A stretch of 52,561 nucleotides of DNA from Acidobacteriota bacterium (GTDB lineage: Bacteria; Acidobacteriota; Terriglobia; Terriglobales; Acidobacteriaceae). A program made the position numbers and the translations under genes. The notes below the pieces were generated by a model. It was not told where the DNA came from. It was given only the letters and a program-made list of their open reading frames with translations, and ran no database searches. Location: the NCBI GenBank assembly GCA_028872955.1, contig JAGWNX010000017.1, forward strand, positions 1-52,561, read 5' to 3'. The number at the start of each line of letters is the position of its first letter. The first letter of the stretch is position 1. Shown in pieces: positions 23,657 through 31,297 of the stretch.

Positions 23657-23836
23657 ATGCTTGTGAACTCGTCGATTGTGCTGGTTGCAGCCGTACTGGC
23701 GTCGTTGGCCACTGGAGTGCTGGTTGGCTATGGCGTCTGCCTGGCGATGTTCTCCGTCTTCCGGATGCACGCCCAGAAGGTTGCCGCCGAGCGAACCGCC
23801 AGCCGCATGGCGCAGACCCAGGTTGCCCAGGGCTGA
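23657..23836 (+). CDS. 59-residue single-span membrane protein
   Basis: The frame from ATG 23657 to TGA 23836 encodes a hydrophobic helix ([23 protein letters not shown], ~6-28) followed by an amphipathic, basic tail ([20 protein letters not shown]). Third codon positions are strongly G/C, as in neighbouring genes. GGGAAGGAC stands directly before the ATG; the spacing is better for a GTG two codons later (23663), so the true product may be 57 residues. It is divergent from uvrA (200-base gap) and convergent with the STN-domain gene. I do not recognise the family; no function is inferred beyond a membrane-anchored small protein. Confidence 0.6.
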   Translation: MLVNSSIVLVAAVLASLATGVLVGYGVCLAMFSVFRMHAQKVAAERTASRMAQTQVAQG

Positions 23837-23939
23837 CCTTCCCAGGCCTGAGCCGGAGTTTGGCTCCACAGCGGGCCCGGAACCCACATCCCATCCACAT
23901 CCCATCCACAATACAGACGGGTAGAGCGAGGCGAACTGC

Positions 23940-24650
23940 CTACTGCGGCGTCTTCGGCTGCGTTGCCTGTTGCATCTTGAGCAGCTCCTGGTAGACCTGC
24001 TGGGGAGTGCGTGTGCCGCTGGCGCTGTCAGAGTCGGTCGACGCGGGCTCCGCCGGGGCTGGCGGCGCCGGGGAGGCATCCGCGCTGGCCGCGGGAGGCG
24101 GGACGGGCTGGCTGTGTGGCTCGTCGTAAGACGTTGGAGGCTGGATGGTTGCTGGCTCCTGCACCGGCTCCGCAGGCGCGTAGCTCGACGGGCTGGGCGG
24201 CGTGGGTCCACCGGTGCGCGGCGTCAGCACCAGCTCCGCAACGGAGCCGCTCTGCACCAGCATCAGGTTCGAGCCTGTTCCCTCCAGCAGTGCCGAGAGC
24301 ACCTGGCCGAGCGGGCCGGGACCGTACTTGCCGAACACCACGTCTTCCCGTACACCGCCCGTGATCTTCAGGCCGGTGAGCCGTGCGATCTCGCGCAGGG
24401 TCTGGTTCAGGCTGGAGTTGCGGGCCTCAATGGTGAGCAACTGTTGCTGATAGAGGACGTGGGCTGCCTGCGGGGCTGCCTGGGGGGCAGGCGAGGTCGA
24501 AGCAGAGGTCGAGGTCGTCGTGGTGGGCGGTGTGGCAGGCACCTGGGCTCGCGAGACGCTCTGGGCCATCGCCGTGCCGCCGCAGCACAGCACCGCCACG
24601 CTGCAGAGCAGCATCGGAGCGGTTCGGCGGGCTGGGGCGCGCATGGGCAT
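23940..24650 (-). CDS. Secreted STN (secretin/TonB short N-terminal) domain protein
   Basis: A 236-residue protein with a signal peptide (MLLCSVAVLCCGGTAMAQ), a Thr/Ser/Pro linker, then one STN domain at ~70-140: LTIEARNSSLNQTLREIARLTGLKI, VFGKYGPGPLGQVLSALLEGTGSNLMLV. A long Pro/Ala/Ser-rich tail (~150-215) and a short helix VYQELLKMQQATQ follow. STN domains normally sit at the N-terminus of secretins or of transducing TonB-dependent receptors; here there is no such partner domain in the same chain. It could be a periplasmic adaptor for a secretin or pilus-type system encoded elsewhere. The alternative start at the upstream ATG gives the full signal peptide. Confidence 0.82.
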   Translation of the reverse strand: MPMRAPARRTAPMLLCSVAVLCCGGTAMAQSVSRAQVPATPPTTTTSTSASTSPAPQAAPQAAHVLYQQQLLTIEARNSSLNQTLREIARLTGLKITGGVREDVVFGKYGPGPLGQVLSALLEGTGSNLMLVQSGSVAELVLTPRTGGPTPPSPSSYAPAEPVQEPATIQPPTSYDEPHSQPVPPPAASADASPAPPAPAEPASTDSDSASGTRTPQQVYQELLKMQQATQPKTPQ

Positions 24651-24866
24651 AGCCGTAAGACGCGACCGTCAGGCAGAGGTCATGCTGCGATCGGCAAGCT
24701 CAGTCTAACCCGGCGACCGTCCATGGCGCTGGCCCGCGCACCAGCGTCGGCGGTGCTTGAGGATTTGGCGACATCAATGCGGACCGGGCAGGACCGCGTG
24801 AGGTGGCCGGGTTTGTACTAGACTACGGGTGGTCGTCTTTAGATCTCAGGGGCGACAGGCAGAGGT

Positions 24867-25874
24867 GTGATGCGAGGCTTGCTGGTGCTGCTGATGACGT
24901 GGGTACTGCCCGGCGTGTTGTTTGCCGAGGTGTGTACGACGCAGTCACAGATGACCGCCGCGCAGCGCAGCGATCTGGCCGGAGCGGCAGCGCAGTTTGC
25001 AGGCATGGTGCAGCGGGACGACGTTCCGGCGCTGCAGTCTGCGGCCATTCCAGAGCTGACCCAGAGCTTTGCCGCAGTGCAGACGCTGGTTGGGGAGACG
25101 GCAGCCAAGCTGAGCGGGGCGTCGCTGACCGTCGATGAGGTCTTCCTGCTGGATGGCACCAGTCTGAAGCGTGCGGCGGATGGCAGCGCTCCGGACGCGC
25201 AGTTCTTCTGCACGCTCAATCAGACAGCTGCCGAGACGGATTTTCTGATTCCATCGTTGCCTCCCGGCACGTATAGCTTCGCGCTGGTCACCAGTAGCGG
25301 CCACTCGCCGCTGCGGCTGGCGCTGCTGCTGCGTCAGGAGCAAGGACGCTGGCTGCTGGCCGGACTTTATCCGCGGCCCTTGCTGGCGGCTGGGCACGAC
25401 GGTCTGTGGTACTGGACTACGGCGCGTACCTTCGCCGGGCAAAAGCAGCCCTGGAATGCGTGGCTCTACTATGTGCAGGCGGAGCAGTTGCTGCGCCCGG
25501 CCAACTTCGTCCAAAGCACCCACTATGACAAGCTGCAGGCGGAGCAGGTGGCGGTCGCGCCACCGGCGATCACCGACGGCGTGACTCCGGAGACACCGCT
25601 GGTGGTGAAAGCGGCCGATGGCAGCGAATTTCACTTCACCAGTCTGGCCGTAGATGACTCGCTCGGCAAGGAGAAGATTGACGTGCTGGTGCACCTGAAG
25701 ACGGACAGCGTGGCCGATCGCGCTGCCGCGCAGAAGCGGAATGTGGCGGCCATCCGCGCGCTGGTTGCCGCCTATCCGGAGCTGAAACAGGCATTCCACG
25801 GAGTCTGGGTGTTTGCCGATGCCGCCGGCCAAAGCCCTTATCCCACCGAGCTGGCTATGACGGATCTTCCTTGA
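24867..25874 (+). CDS. Secreted protein of unknown function
   Basis: A 335-residue protein with a signal peptide (MRGLLVLLMTWVLPGVLFA) and a mature start EVCTTQSQMTAAQR. Residues ~25-85 look helical and Ala-rich, and the middle contains TYSFALVTSSGHSPLRLALLLRQEQGRWLLAGLYPRP. A WNAWLYYVQAEQLLRPANFVQS segment resembles a TPR-like pair of helices. The C-terminal part (~215-330) reads FHFTSLAVDDSLGKEKIDVLVHL. I do not recognise a catalytic motif. GTG at 24867 and ATG at 24870 are adjacent possible starts. The downstream nitroreductase gene begins 181 bases later, so operon membership is unclear. Confidence 0.75.
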   Translation: MMRGLLVLLMTWVLPGVLFAEVCTTQSQMTAAQRSDLAGAAAQFAGMVQRDDVPALQSAAIPELTQSFAAVQTLVGETAAKLSGASLTVDEVFLLDGTSLKRAADGSAPDAQFFCTLNQTAAETDFLIPSLPPGTYSFALVTSSGHSPLRLALLLRQEQGRWLLAGLYPRPLLAAGHDGLWYWTTARTFAGQKQPWNAWLYYVQAEQLLRPANFVQSTHYDKLQAEQVAVAPPAITDGVTPETPLVVKAADGSEFHFTSLAVDDSLGKEKIDVLVHLKTDSVADRAAAQKRNVAAIRALVAAYPELKQAFHGVWVFADAAGQSPYPTELAMTDLP

Positions 25875-26055
25875 GACCGATACGATTGGCGAGAGTCTTC
25901 GCTGCAGCATAGACGGGCAGCAACGCCCACGAACCCAACGCTTGACGAGGCGCACGAGAGCAGCAGAGACCACGGAAGATGACGCCGCACCCTGATCCAG
26001 CAGACGATCTGGGCGGTAAGGAAACGCAACACCCTCCCAGAAAAGGTTGTGCACG

Positions 26056-26715
26056 ATGACGAAGCGAGAGAAGAGTTTAGCGGAAGCAATTGGCGGACGA
26101 CGTGCAACGCCGAGCTTTGACGGCGCTGCCATTCCGGCCGAGGATCTGAAGCGAATTCTGGAGGCAGGCTTGAGTGCTCCCAGCGGCTACAATCTGCAGC
26201 CGTGGCGCTTTATTGTGGTGCAGTCGCCGGAGCAGAAGAAGCGTCTGCGCGCGGCCAGCTTCAACCAGCCCAAGGTGGAAGAGGCCTCTGCGGTGATCGT
26301 TGCGTGCGGCGATGCGGACAGCTGGCGGCTGGACCTGGATGCCATCCTGGATCGTGGCGTGGCCGGGGGCATGTCGCCCAGCTATGCGGCACAGGCTCGC
26401 ACCACCGTGCCCAAGTTTTTGTCAGGCTTCAACCACGACCAGTTGAATGGCTGGCTGAACAAGATGGTCATGATCGCCGTGACCCACATGATGCTGATGG
26501 CCGAGGTAATGGGCTACGACACCGCGCCCATGGAGGGCTTTGAGCAGGACAAGGTGCGCGAAGTGCTGAAGCTGCCCCTGAGCTACTGGACCGTGGCGCT
26601 GCTGGGCATTGGCCACCTCAAGGGGCCGGACAAATTCTTCGGTGGCCGGTTCGAGATCAGCCACACGGTCTTTGGGGAAGAGTACGATAAGCCGTTGCGT
26701 TTAACGGAGAGCTAG
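26056..26715 (+). CDS. Nitroreductase family oxidoreductase
   Basis: About 219 residues with the FMN-binding nitroreductase pattern: SLAEAIGGRRATPSFDG at the N-terminus, ILEAGLSAPSGYNLQPWRFIVV near 40, and near the C-terminus YWTVALLGIGHLKGPDKFFGGR. These flavoproteins use NAD(P)H to reduce nitro compounds, quinones or similar acceptors in the cytoplasm; the natural substrate is unknown. The ATG at 26056 has AAAGG nine bases upstream. The alpha/beta hydrolase gene starts 4 bases after the stop codon, so the two are translated from one message. Confidence 0.9.
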   Translation: MTKREKSLAEAIGGRRATPSFDGAAIPAEDLKRILEAGLSAPSGYNLQPWRFIVVQSPEQKKRLRAASFNQPKVEEASAVIVACGDADSWRLDLDAILDRGVAGGMSPSYAAQARTTVPKFLSGFNHDQLNGWLNKMVMIAVTHMMLMAEVMGYDTAPMEGFEQDKVREVLKLPLSYWTVALLGIGHLKGPDKFFGGRFEISHTVFGEEYDKPLRLTES

Positions 26716-26719
26716 CTCG

Positions 26720-27688
26720 ATGAAGGTTGTGCTGCGGACGTTCTGGGTCCTGTTGGTGTTGTGCGTCGCTGCGGGCATCACGTTTTACACCAATCCGCTG
26801 TGGGTGAATGATGAGTTGCTGCGGCTGAAGCTGTGGCGAGCGGGAGTGAATGGCCACAGCATCCAGGTCGATGGCTACCGGCTGCACTACCTGGAGGCCG
26901 CACCAGCCGATGGCAGCGCCGGCGTACCGCTGTTGCTGCTGCACGGGCTAGGCTCGCGTGGCGAAGACTGGGCGCGGCTGATTCCGCTGCTCGCCGCGCA
27001 GGGGTTTCACGTCTACGCGCCCGACCTGTTGGGGTATGGACGCAGCCAGAAGCCTGACGTGGACTACTCCATCGCACTGGAAGAGAAGACAGTGGTCGCC
27101 TTCATGGACGCCGTGCACCTGTCGCATGCCGATGTCGGCGGCTGGTCGATGGGCGGTTGGGTCGCCATGAAGCTGGCTGCGGAGCATCCAGAGCGCGTCG
27201 ATCGTCTGGTGCTGTATGACAGTGCCGGGGTGTACTTCGCCGGTGCGGAGGATGTTGCCGAGCTGTTTGTGCCACACAACCTGGCCGGGCTCAGCCGATT
27301 GATGGCCATGCTCTCACCCCGACCGGCAAAGCTCCCGGTCTTTGCGCAGCGTGCGGCTCTGCGCAGGATTCAGGGCAACAGCTGGGTGGTGTTGCGGGCT
27401 GTTGCTTCCATGCAGGCTGCAGGCGACCTGATGGAGTTTCGGCTGAGCGAGATTCACCAGCCGACCTTGATGGTCTGGGGCGGGGCAGATGCGCTCATCC
27501 CGCTCTCTGCCGGGGAAAAGATGCACGCCGGAATCCCCGGCTCAGTGCTGGACGTGGTGCAGGGCTGTGGGCATCTGGCCCCGGCGGAGTGCACGGCGCC
27601 AGTGTTGCAGGCTACGCTTGGCTTCCTGAAGGCAGAGCCTCCTCCGCGTGGTGGAGAGACGCTCTATCCTGAGCCTGCGCAACCGTAG
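26720..27688 (+). CDS. Membrane-anchored alpha/beta hydrolase
   Basis: A 322-residue serine hydrolase. An N-terminal hydrophobic segment (TFWVLLVLCVAAGITFYT) probably anchors it in the membrane. The hydrolase core begins with LLLLHGLGSRGEDWARLIP (oxyanion HG). The nucleophile elbow is GGWSMGGW near residue 143, the Asp is in VWGGADALIP near 255 and the His in GCGHLAPAE near 280. It belongs to the broad MhpC/lipase-like group; the substrate cannot be told. It is coupled to the nitroreductase by a 4-base gap. Its TAG stop abuts the ubiX stop on the other strand with no spacing. Confidence 0.9.
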   Translation: MKVVLRTFWVLLVLCVAAGITFYTNPLWVNDELLRLKLWRAGVNGHSIQVDGYRLHYLEAAPADGSAGVPLLLLHGLGSRGEDWARLIPLLAAQGFHVYAPDLLGYGRSQKPDVDYSIALEEKTVVAFMDAVHLSHADVGGWSMGGWVAMKLAAEHPERVDRLVLYDSAGVYFAGAEDVAELFVPHNLAGLSRLMAMLSPRPAKLPVFAQRAALRRIQGNSWVVLRAVASMQAAGDLMEFRLSEIHQPTLMVWGGADALIPLSAGEKMHAGIPGSVLDVVQGCGHLAPAECTAPVLQATLGFLKAEPPPRGGETLYPEPAQP

Positions 27689-28312
27689 CTAGTCTGGCTG
27701 CCACTGGTAGCCGTCGGCCTGCGGCAGGCCGACATGCGCCAGCACACGGCACACATACTGGTGTGCCATCTCCTGCAAAGATTGGGGAAGATTGTAGAAG
27801 GTCGGGATGACCGGGTAGATGACTGCTCCGGCCTCCGCAGCCAGCTGCATATTGCGCAGGTGAATGCGATTGAAGGGTGTCTCGCGCACGCACAGCAGCA
27901 GCGGACGCTGCTCCTTCAGCATCACATCGGCCGCACGTTGAATCAGCGTGCTGGCCAGCCCGTTGGCCACGGCTGCCAGCGTGCCCATGGAGCAGGGCAG
28001 CACAATCATTGCGGTGGCAGGGTAGCTGCCGCTGGCGATGTTCGCTCCGATGTCGGAGTCTACATGCTGCTGCACCTTGGCACTGGGCTCGCCCAGCAGC
28101 TTCTCCACCAGGTGGTTGCGGCCGCTTAGTTGCAACTCCTCCGCAAAGACGCGCAACGAGTTCTCTGACACTACGAAGTTGACCTTGGAGACGCGTGGGT
28201 CTGCTGCCAGAGCACGCAACATGGTGATGGCAAACAGAGACCCGCTCGCTCCAGTGATAGCGAGTGTAACGTTATGTGCGGCAGCAGGCGCGGAGAGGCT
28301 CACAGTCCTCAT
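27689..28312 (-). CDS. ubiX: UbiX-type flavin prenyltransferase
   Basis: About 207 residues from ATG 28312. The N-terminal LAITGASGSLFAITMLRAL loop binds FMN, and VLPCSMGTLAAVANGLASTLIQRAADVMLKEQRPLLLCVRETPFN is the conserved core with the prenyl-donor site. UbiX attaches a dimethylallyl group to FMN to make the cofactor of UbiD-type decarboxylases, used in ubiquinone or menaquinone (MqnP/MqnL futalosine route) synthesis. No ubiD-like gene is in this window. An upstream extension of the frame to 28429 lies in the divergent gene's start region and is not accepted. Its neighbour on the other strand starts 70 bases away. Confidence 0.95.
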   Translation of the reverse strand: MRTVSLSAPAAAHNVTLAITGASGSLFAITMLRALAADPRVSKVNFVVSENSLRVFAEELQLSGRNHLVEKLLGEPSAKVQQHVDSDIGANIASGSYPATAMIVLPCSMGTLAAVANGLASTLIQRAADVMLKEQRPLLLCVRETPFNRIHLRNMQLAAEAGAVIYPVIPTFYNLPQSLQEMAHQYVCRVLAHVGLPQADGYQWQPD

Positions 28313-28382
28313 TATCTCTGAGGGCACGGCGCGCAGACGCAACTTTTTGCCCCGATCACGCTCTAAGTGGATAGATTGCGCT

Positions 28383-29465
28383 ATGCAAACAAAACAGCGA
28401 CTCAATCTCGCGCTGCATCGATGCTGCACCCGGCTGCGCCGTGAGCGAGGCAGTTGGCAGCGTGGGCTTGCTTTGCTCGCGCTGGTGCTGTTGCCCGTGG
28501 TTGCGCATGCCTCGGTTGCGCTGCTGATGGAGGAGCCTTACGGCGAGTTTGGCGCGTTCAATCCCACGGGCCACGCTGCCGTGTATCTCAGCAATATCTG
28601 CGCGCAGACGCCCACAGAGCTGCGTCCGTGCCGCCGCGGGGAGTATGGCTCCGTCATCAGCCGCTACCACAAGATCCATGGCTACGACTGGCTCGCCATG
28701 CCGCTGGTGCCGTATCTCTATGGCGTCGACAACGTGCGGGACGTTCCCATGTGGGTAGATCGCGAACGGGTTGCGCTGCTGCGCGATCAGTACCGTCGCC
28801 GCGCACTGCTGGCCATCGCCCCCAACCGCCGCAACGGCGGCACTCCCGACGGCGAGTGGACGCAACTGGTCGGTGCCTCCTTTGACCGCACGATCCATGG
28901 CTTCCAGGTGCAGAGCACAAGCGAGCAGGATGAGCGCTTCATCGCGATCTTCAACGATCGCCGTAACGTTGGGCACTTCAACCTGCTCTTTCATAACTGC
29001 GCAGACTTTTCCCGGGTCGTTCTGGATACCTACTTTCCTGACGCGATTCATCGCAACTTCGTCGCAGATGTGGGACTGATGACGCCCAAACAGGTGGCTC
29101 GTTCGCTGGTCAAATATGGCCGCAGCCATCCGGAGCTGGGGATGACCGCCTTTGTGATTCCGCAGGTGCCCGGCACCATCGCCCGCAGTCATCCTGTGGA
29201 TGGCGTGGCGGAGTCGCTGGTGAAGAGCAAGCGTTATCTGCTCCCCCTTGCCGTACTCAATCCTGAGCTGACGGCGACGGTGGTGGCCGCGTACCTGGTG
29301 GATGGGCGGCTGGCGCTGCCCAAGGACGCTCCTTATTTTGAGATTGATGCAGCCGAAGTTCGCACAGCGCCAAGGCGCCTGGGGCGCGAGCCAGACAGCC
29401 TGCCTGCCGGGCCAGACGTTGGGGGTGCGCTGAAGCATGGTCATGATTCCACTGCGGTGGAGTGA
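28383..29465 (+). CDS. Secreted protein with permuted papain-like pattern (DUF4105/LRAT-like), unrecognised family
   Basis: A 360-residue protein. A basic N-terminus is followed by a signal peptide (RGLALLALVLLPVVAHA) cut before SVALLMEEPYGEFG. Two motifs stand out: FNPTGHAAVYLSNIC near residue 60 and FNLLFHNCADFSRVVLDTYFP near 200. A His in a GHxxxYL segment before an NCxxF segment is the order seen in circularly permuted papain-fold enzymes (LRAT, YaeF and DUF4105-type), where they are catalytic. The function of this protein is not known to me; a lipid- or peptide-acting hydrolase at the envelope is inferred. A glutamine/Arg-rich ~100-residue C-terminus lacks features. The ATG at 28383 follows a region overlapping divergent ubiX control sequences. 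Confidence 0.65.
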   Translation: MQTKQRLNLALHRCCTRLRRERGSWQRGLALLALVLLPVVAHASVALLMEEPYGEFGAFNPTGHAAVYLSNICAQTPTELRPCRRGEYGSVISRYHKIHGYDWLAMPLVPYLYGVDNVRDVPMWVDRERVALLRDQYRRRALLAIAPNRRNGGTPDGEWTQLVGASFDRTIHGFQVQSTSEQDERFIAIFNDRRNVGHFNLLFHNCADFSRVVLDTYFPDAIHRNFVADVGLMTPKQVARSLVKYGRSHPELGMTAFVIPQVPGTIARSHPVDGVAESLVKSKRYLLPLAVLNPELTATVVAAYLVDGRLALPKDAPYFEIDAAEVRTAPRRLGREPDSLPAGPDVGGALKHGHDSTAVE

Positions 29466-29481
29466 GGCCGCTGGCTCCTGG

Positions 29482-30123
29482 CTAGCGCAGCGCAAAGGCG
29501 ACGAGGGTCTCGCCATGCACTCCGTTGGCTGCGTTGAAGGCTTCATTGCTGGCGGCCTCCTGCGCGGGCAGAGTGGGGTCTAGCTGGCAGGCGGCGATCT
29601 GCTCCGTCGTCGCATGCGTAAAGCACAGTTCGCAGGTGGCCAGGTTCACCTCGCCGTCATCGCCCGGCGTTTGCATGGGCGGACCAAACGTGCGGCAGGT
29701 GATGGGGCGCGCCTGGTACAGGTCGCAGGTGCCTGTCTCGGGGTCCAGCACGGGGCATGGCTCACTGTCGCCCAGGCTCTCACCTGTCTCCTGCAGCACC
29801 TCATCGCAGAACAGTGGAGAGCTCTCGTAGGCTGCATCCAGCACGCCGCTGGTCAGGTCGCCGGGGAAGTACGGAGCGAGCCGCGCCACGGAGTGCGCCA
29901 CGCGTGCGCGGATGCGTGCCGCGCGCGCTGCGTCGGTCGCCTGCAGCTCAGCCAGGCCTTCGCGCAATCGGGCGGCGTCCTGCTGCGCGATCGGGAAGAT
30001 GCCGACGCAGCACTGCGAGCAGCCCGGCCGGCAGGCCAGATGCTCTGCTGCGCGTGCGGTGGCAGAGGCCAGCGCAACGCTCACCAGAGCGACAAGTGTG
30101 GAATCACTTCTTCCCGTTGGCAT
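29482..30123 (-). CDS. YkgJ family cysteine cluster protein
   Basis: About 213 residues. The cysteine pattern CRPGCSQCCVGIFPI (CxxxCxxCC) near residue 33 and a later CPVLDPETGTCDLYQARPITCRTFG, followed by CELC, are the marks of YkgJ/UPF0153 proteins, thought to bind a metal, probably zinc or iron-sulfur. Its function in bacteria is unknown. The ATG at 30123 overlaps the end of the upstream gene by 20 bases. A GTG-type or later start inside the frame is possible, because the first ~25 residues are not conserved in pattern. It is convergent with the gene ending at 29465, with 16 bases between stops. Confidence 0.8.
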   Translation of the reverse strand: MPTGRSDSTLVALVSVALASATARAAEHLACRPGCSQCCVGIFPIAQQDAARLREGLAELQATDAARAARIRARVAHSVARLAPYFPGDLTSGVLDAAYESSPLFCDEVLQETGESLGDSEPCPVLDPETGTCDLYQARPITCRTFGPPMQTPGDDGEVNLATCELCFTHATTEQIAACQLDPTLPAQEAASNEAFNAANGVHGETLVAFALR

Positions 30124-31186
30124 AGGACGGGACGGACGGCACCAGCCCACGCAGCAGAAACTCGCGGACCAGGTTGCTGACTGCATAGCCTGCCAGCGAG
30201 ACTCCGAAGGTCTCAAAGGTGACACTGGCGCTGCGGCTGCTATCGGGGTGGTAGGTGTTGGAGACAGCGCCTGCGATCAGGCTGCCCAGCAGATGCGAGT
30301 AGTTGAACTGGTTATGGCCGCTGTCTCCGCGCGTGACGAAGACCGAGCCCACCGCGTGCCCGGTGCGCGAGACGAAGCCCCCTGAACCCTGGTAGAAGTA
30401 GCGCGGGTCCTGATGAAAGAGCGAGGGCAGAATGGCACTGCCCACCAGCCGCCCGGTAAAGGAGTCTGCCAGCGCGGCACCGTAGCGCTTGCCATACCCC
30501 TGCAGGCCCGGGCCATAGGCGGGAAAGGTGCCGTTGTACTGCTCGGCCCCGGCGATGCCGGCGACGACGGCGAACTCAGTGGGGTCCAGCAGCGAGCGCA
30601 TGGCCAGCCCATACTTCTGCTTGGCAGGCATGGGCTGAGCGTCCCAGATGTAGCTGGTGTAGAAGTTGGGCAGCACGCCCAGCACGCGCTGCTGTTCCTG
30701 CGCATGCACCTGGGCCACAGCAATCTGCTCCGGGCTGGCGGTCACGTTGAAGGAGATGTTGGCCGAGAGCCGCATCGGCTCTACTGGCGCCGTAACGGAT
30801 TCACCGGCCTGCACCGCAAACTCGCTGGAGGAGTATGGCTCCATGCCCGGTGCCGACAGCACCACGCGATACATGCCCGGCGCTACGTTGGTAAAGCGAA
30901 ACGTGCCGTCGTGTTCGGCGACTGTGGTTCGCTCGCCCAGCTTACCCGGTGCAATCAGGGATACGCTTGCCCCCGGCACGGGCGCGCCCTGCAGATCGTG
31001 CGCAACGCCGGCGACCGTCGCCGTGGTGAGCCCGGCAGCCTGCGCGGGCTCACCCGGTGCATTGGGCAGGGCCGCGGATGGGGCTGGGGCTGGGGTCTGG
31101 GTAGAGGTCTGGGTAGAAGTCTGGGAGTAGGCCAGGGAACTGCTCGTCAGCAACACCGCGACGACTAGCCGCACGGATCTGGTCAT
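30104..31186 (-). CDS. Secreted carboxypeptidase-regulatory-domain protein
   Basis: A 360-residue protein with a signal peptide (RLVVAVLLTSSSLAYS), a TSTQT-repeat and Pro-rich linker containing SAALPNAPGEP, then a carboxypeptidase regulatory-like (Ig-like) domain at ~55-130: GVAHDLQGAPVPGASVSLI, DGTFRFTNVAPGMYRVVLSAPG. The C-terminal half (~160-355) is a separate domain without a motif I know (FYTSYIWDAQPMPAKQKYGLAMRSLL, PSLFHQDPRYFYQGSGGF, ALLRGLVP-type end). In Acidobacteria this domain combination is common in secreted proteins of unknown role. The promoter region carries TTGACA and a perfect 8-base palindrome overlapping the expected -10. Confidence 0.78.
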   Translation of the reverse strand: MTRSVRLVVAVLLTSSSLAYSQTSTQTSTQTPAPAPSAALPNAPGEPAQAAGLTTATVAGVAHDLQGAPVPGASVSLIAPGKLGERTTVAEHDGTFRFTNVAPGMYRVVLSAPGMEPYSSSEFAVQAGESVTAPVEPMRLSANISFNVTASPEQIAVAQVHAQEQQRVLGVLPNFYTSYIWDAQPMPAKQKYGLAMRSLLDPTEFAVVAGIAGAEQYNGTFPAYGPGLQGYGKRYGAALADSFTGRLVGSAILPSLFHQDPRYFYQGSGGFVSRTGHAVGSVFVTRGDSGHNQFNYSHLLGSLIAGAVSNTYHPDSSRSASVTFETFGVSLAGYAVSNLVREFLLRGLVPSVPSYANGKK

Positions 31187-31211
31187 TCACACCCCCGGGG
31201 AGACTCCCTGG

Positions 31212-31253
31212 AACTCTTATATCACTAAGAGTTTAAAGCTCCCACCCTGTCAA
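31212..31253 (-). promoter_or_regulatory. Putative promoter with palindromic operator
   Basis: On the minus strand TTGACA (31253-31248) is a perfect -35 hexamer. Downstream is a perfect inverted repeat AACTCTTA/TAAGAGTT with a 6-base spacer (31212-31233), placed where the -10 and start site would lie. The ATG of the carboxypeptidase-regulatory-domain gene is at 31186. A dimeric repressor covering the -10 is the natural reading. The -10 itself is poor, which is consistent with a regulated promoter but also lowers certainty. Confidence 0.45.
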
Positions 31254-31297
31254 CAGGATCAGGCAAGGGAATTAACGCAAGCTTCAAGCGCTCGACC

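Noticed and set aside
25857-25990. Possible minus-strand protein remnant ending LLPVYAAAKTLANRIGLKEDPS
   Set aside because: A protein-like tail reads in one frame, but no start codon, ribosome-binding site or matching upstream domain exists, and it overlaps the end of the preceding gene.
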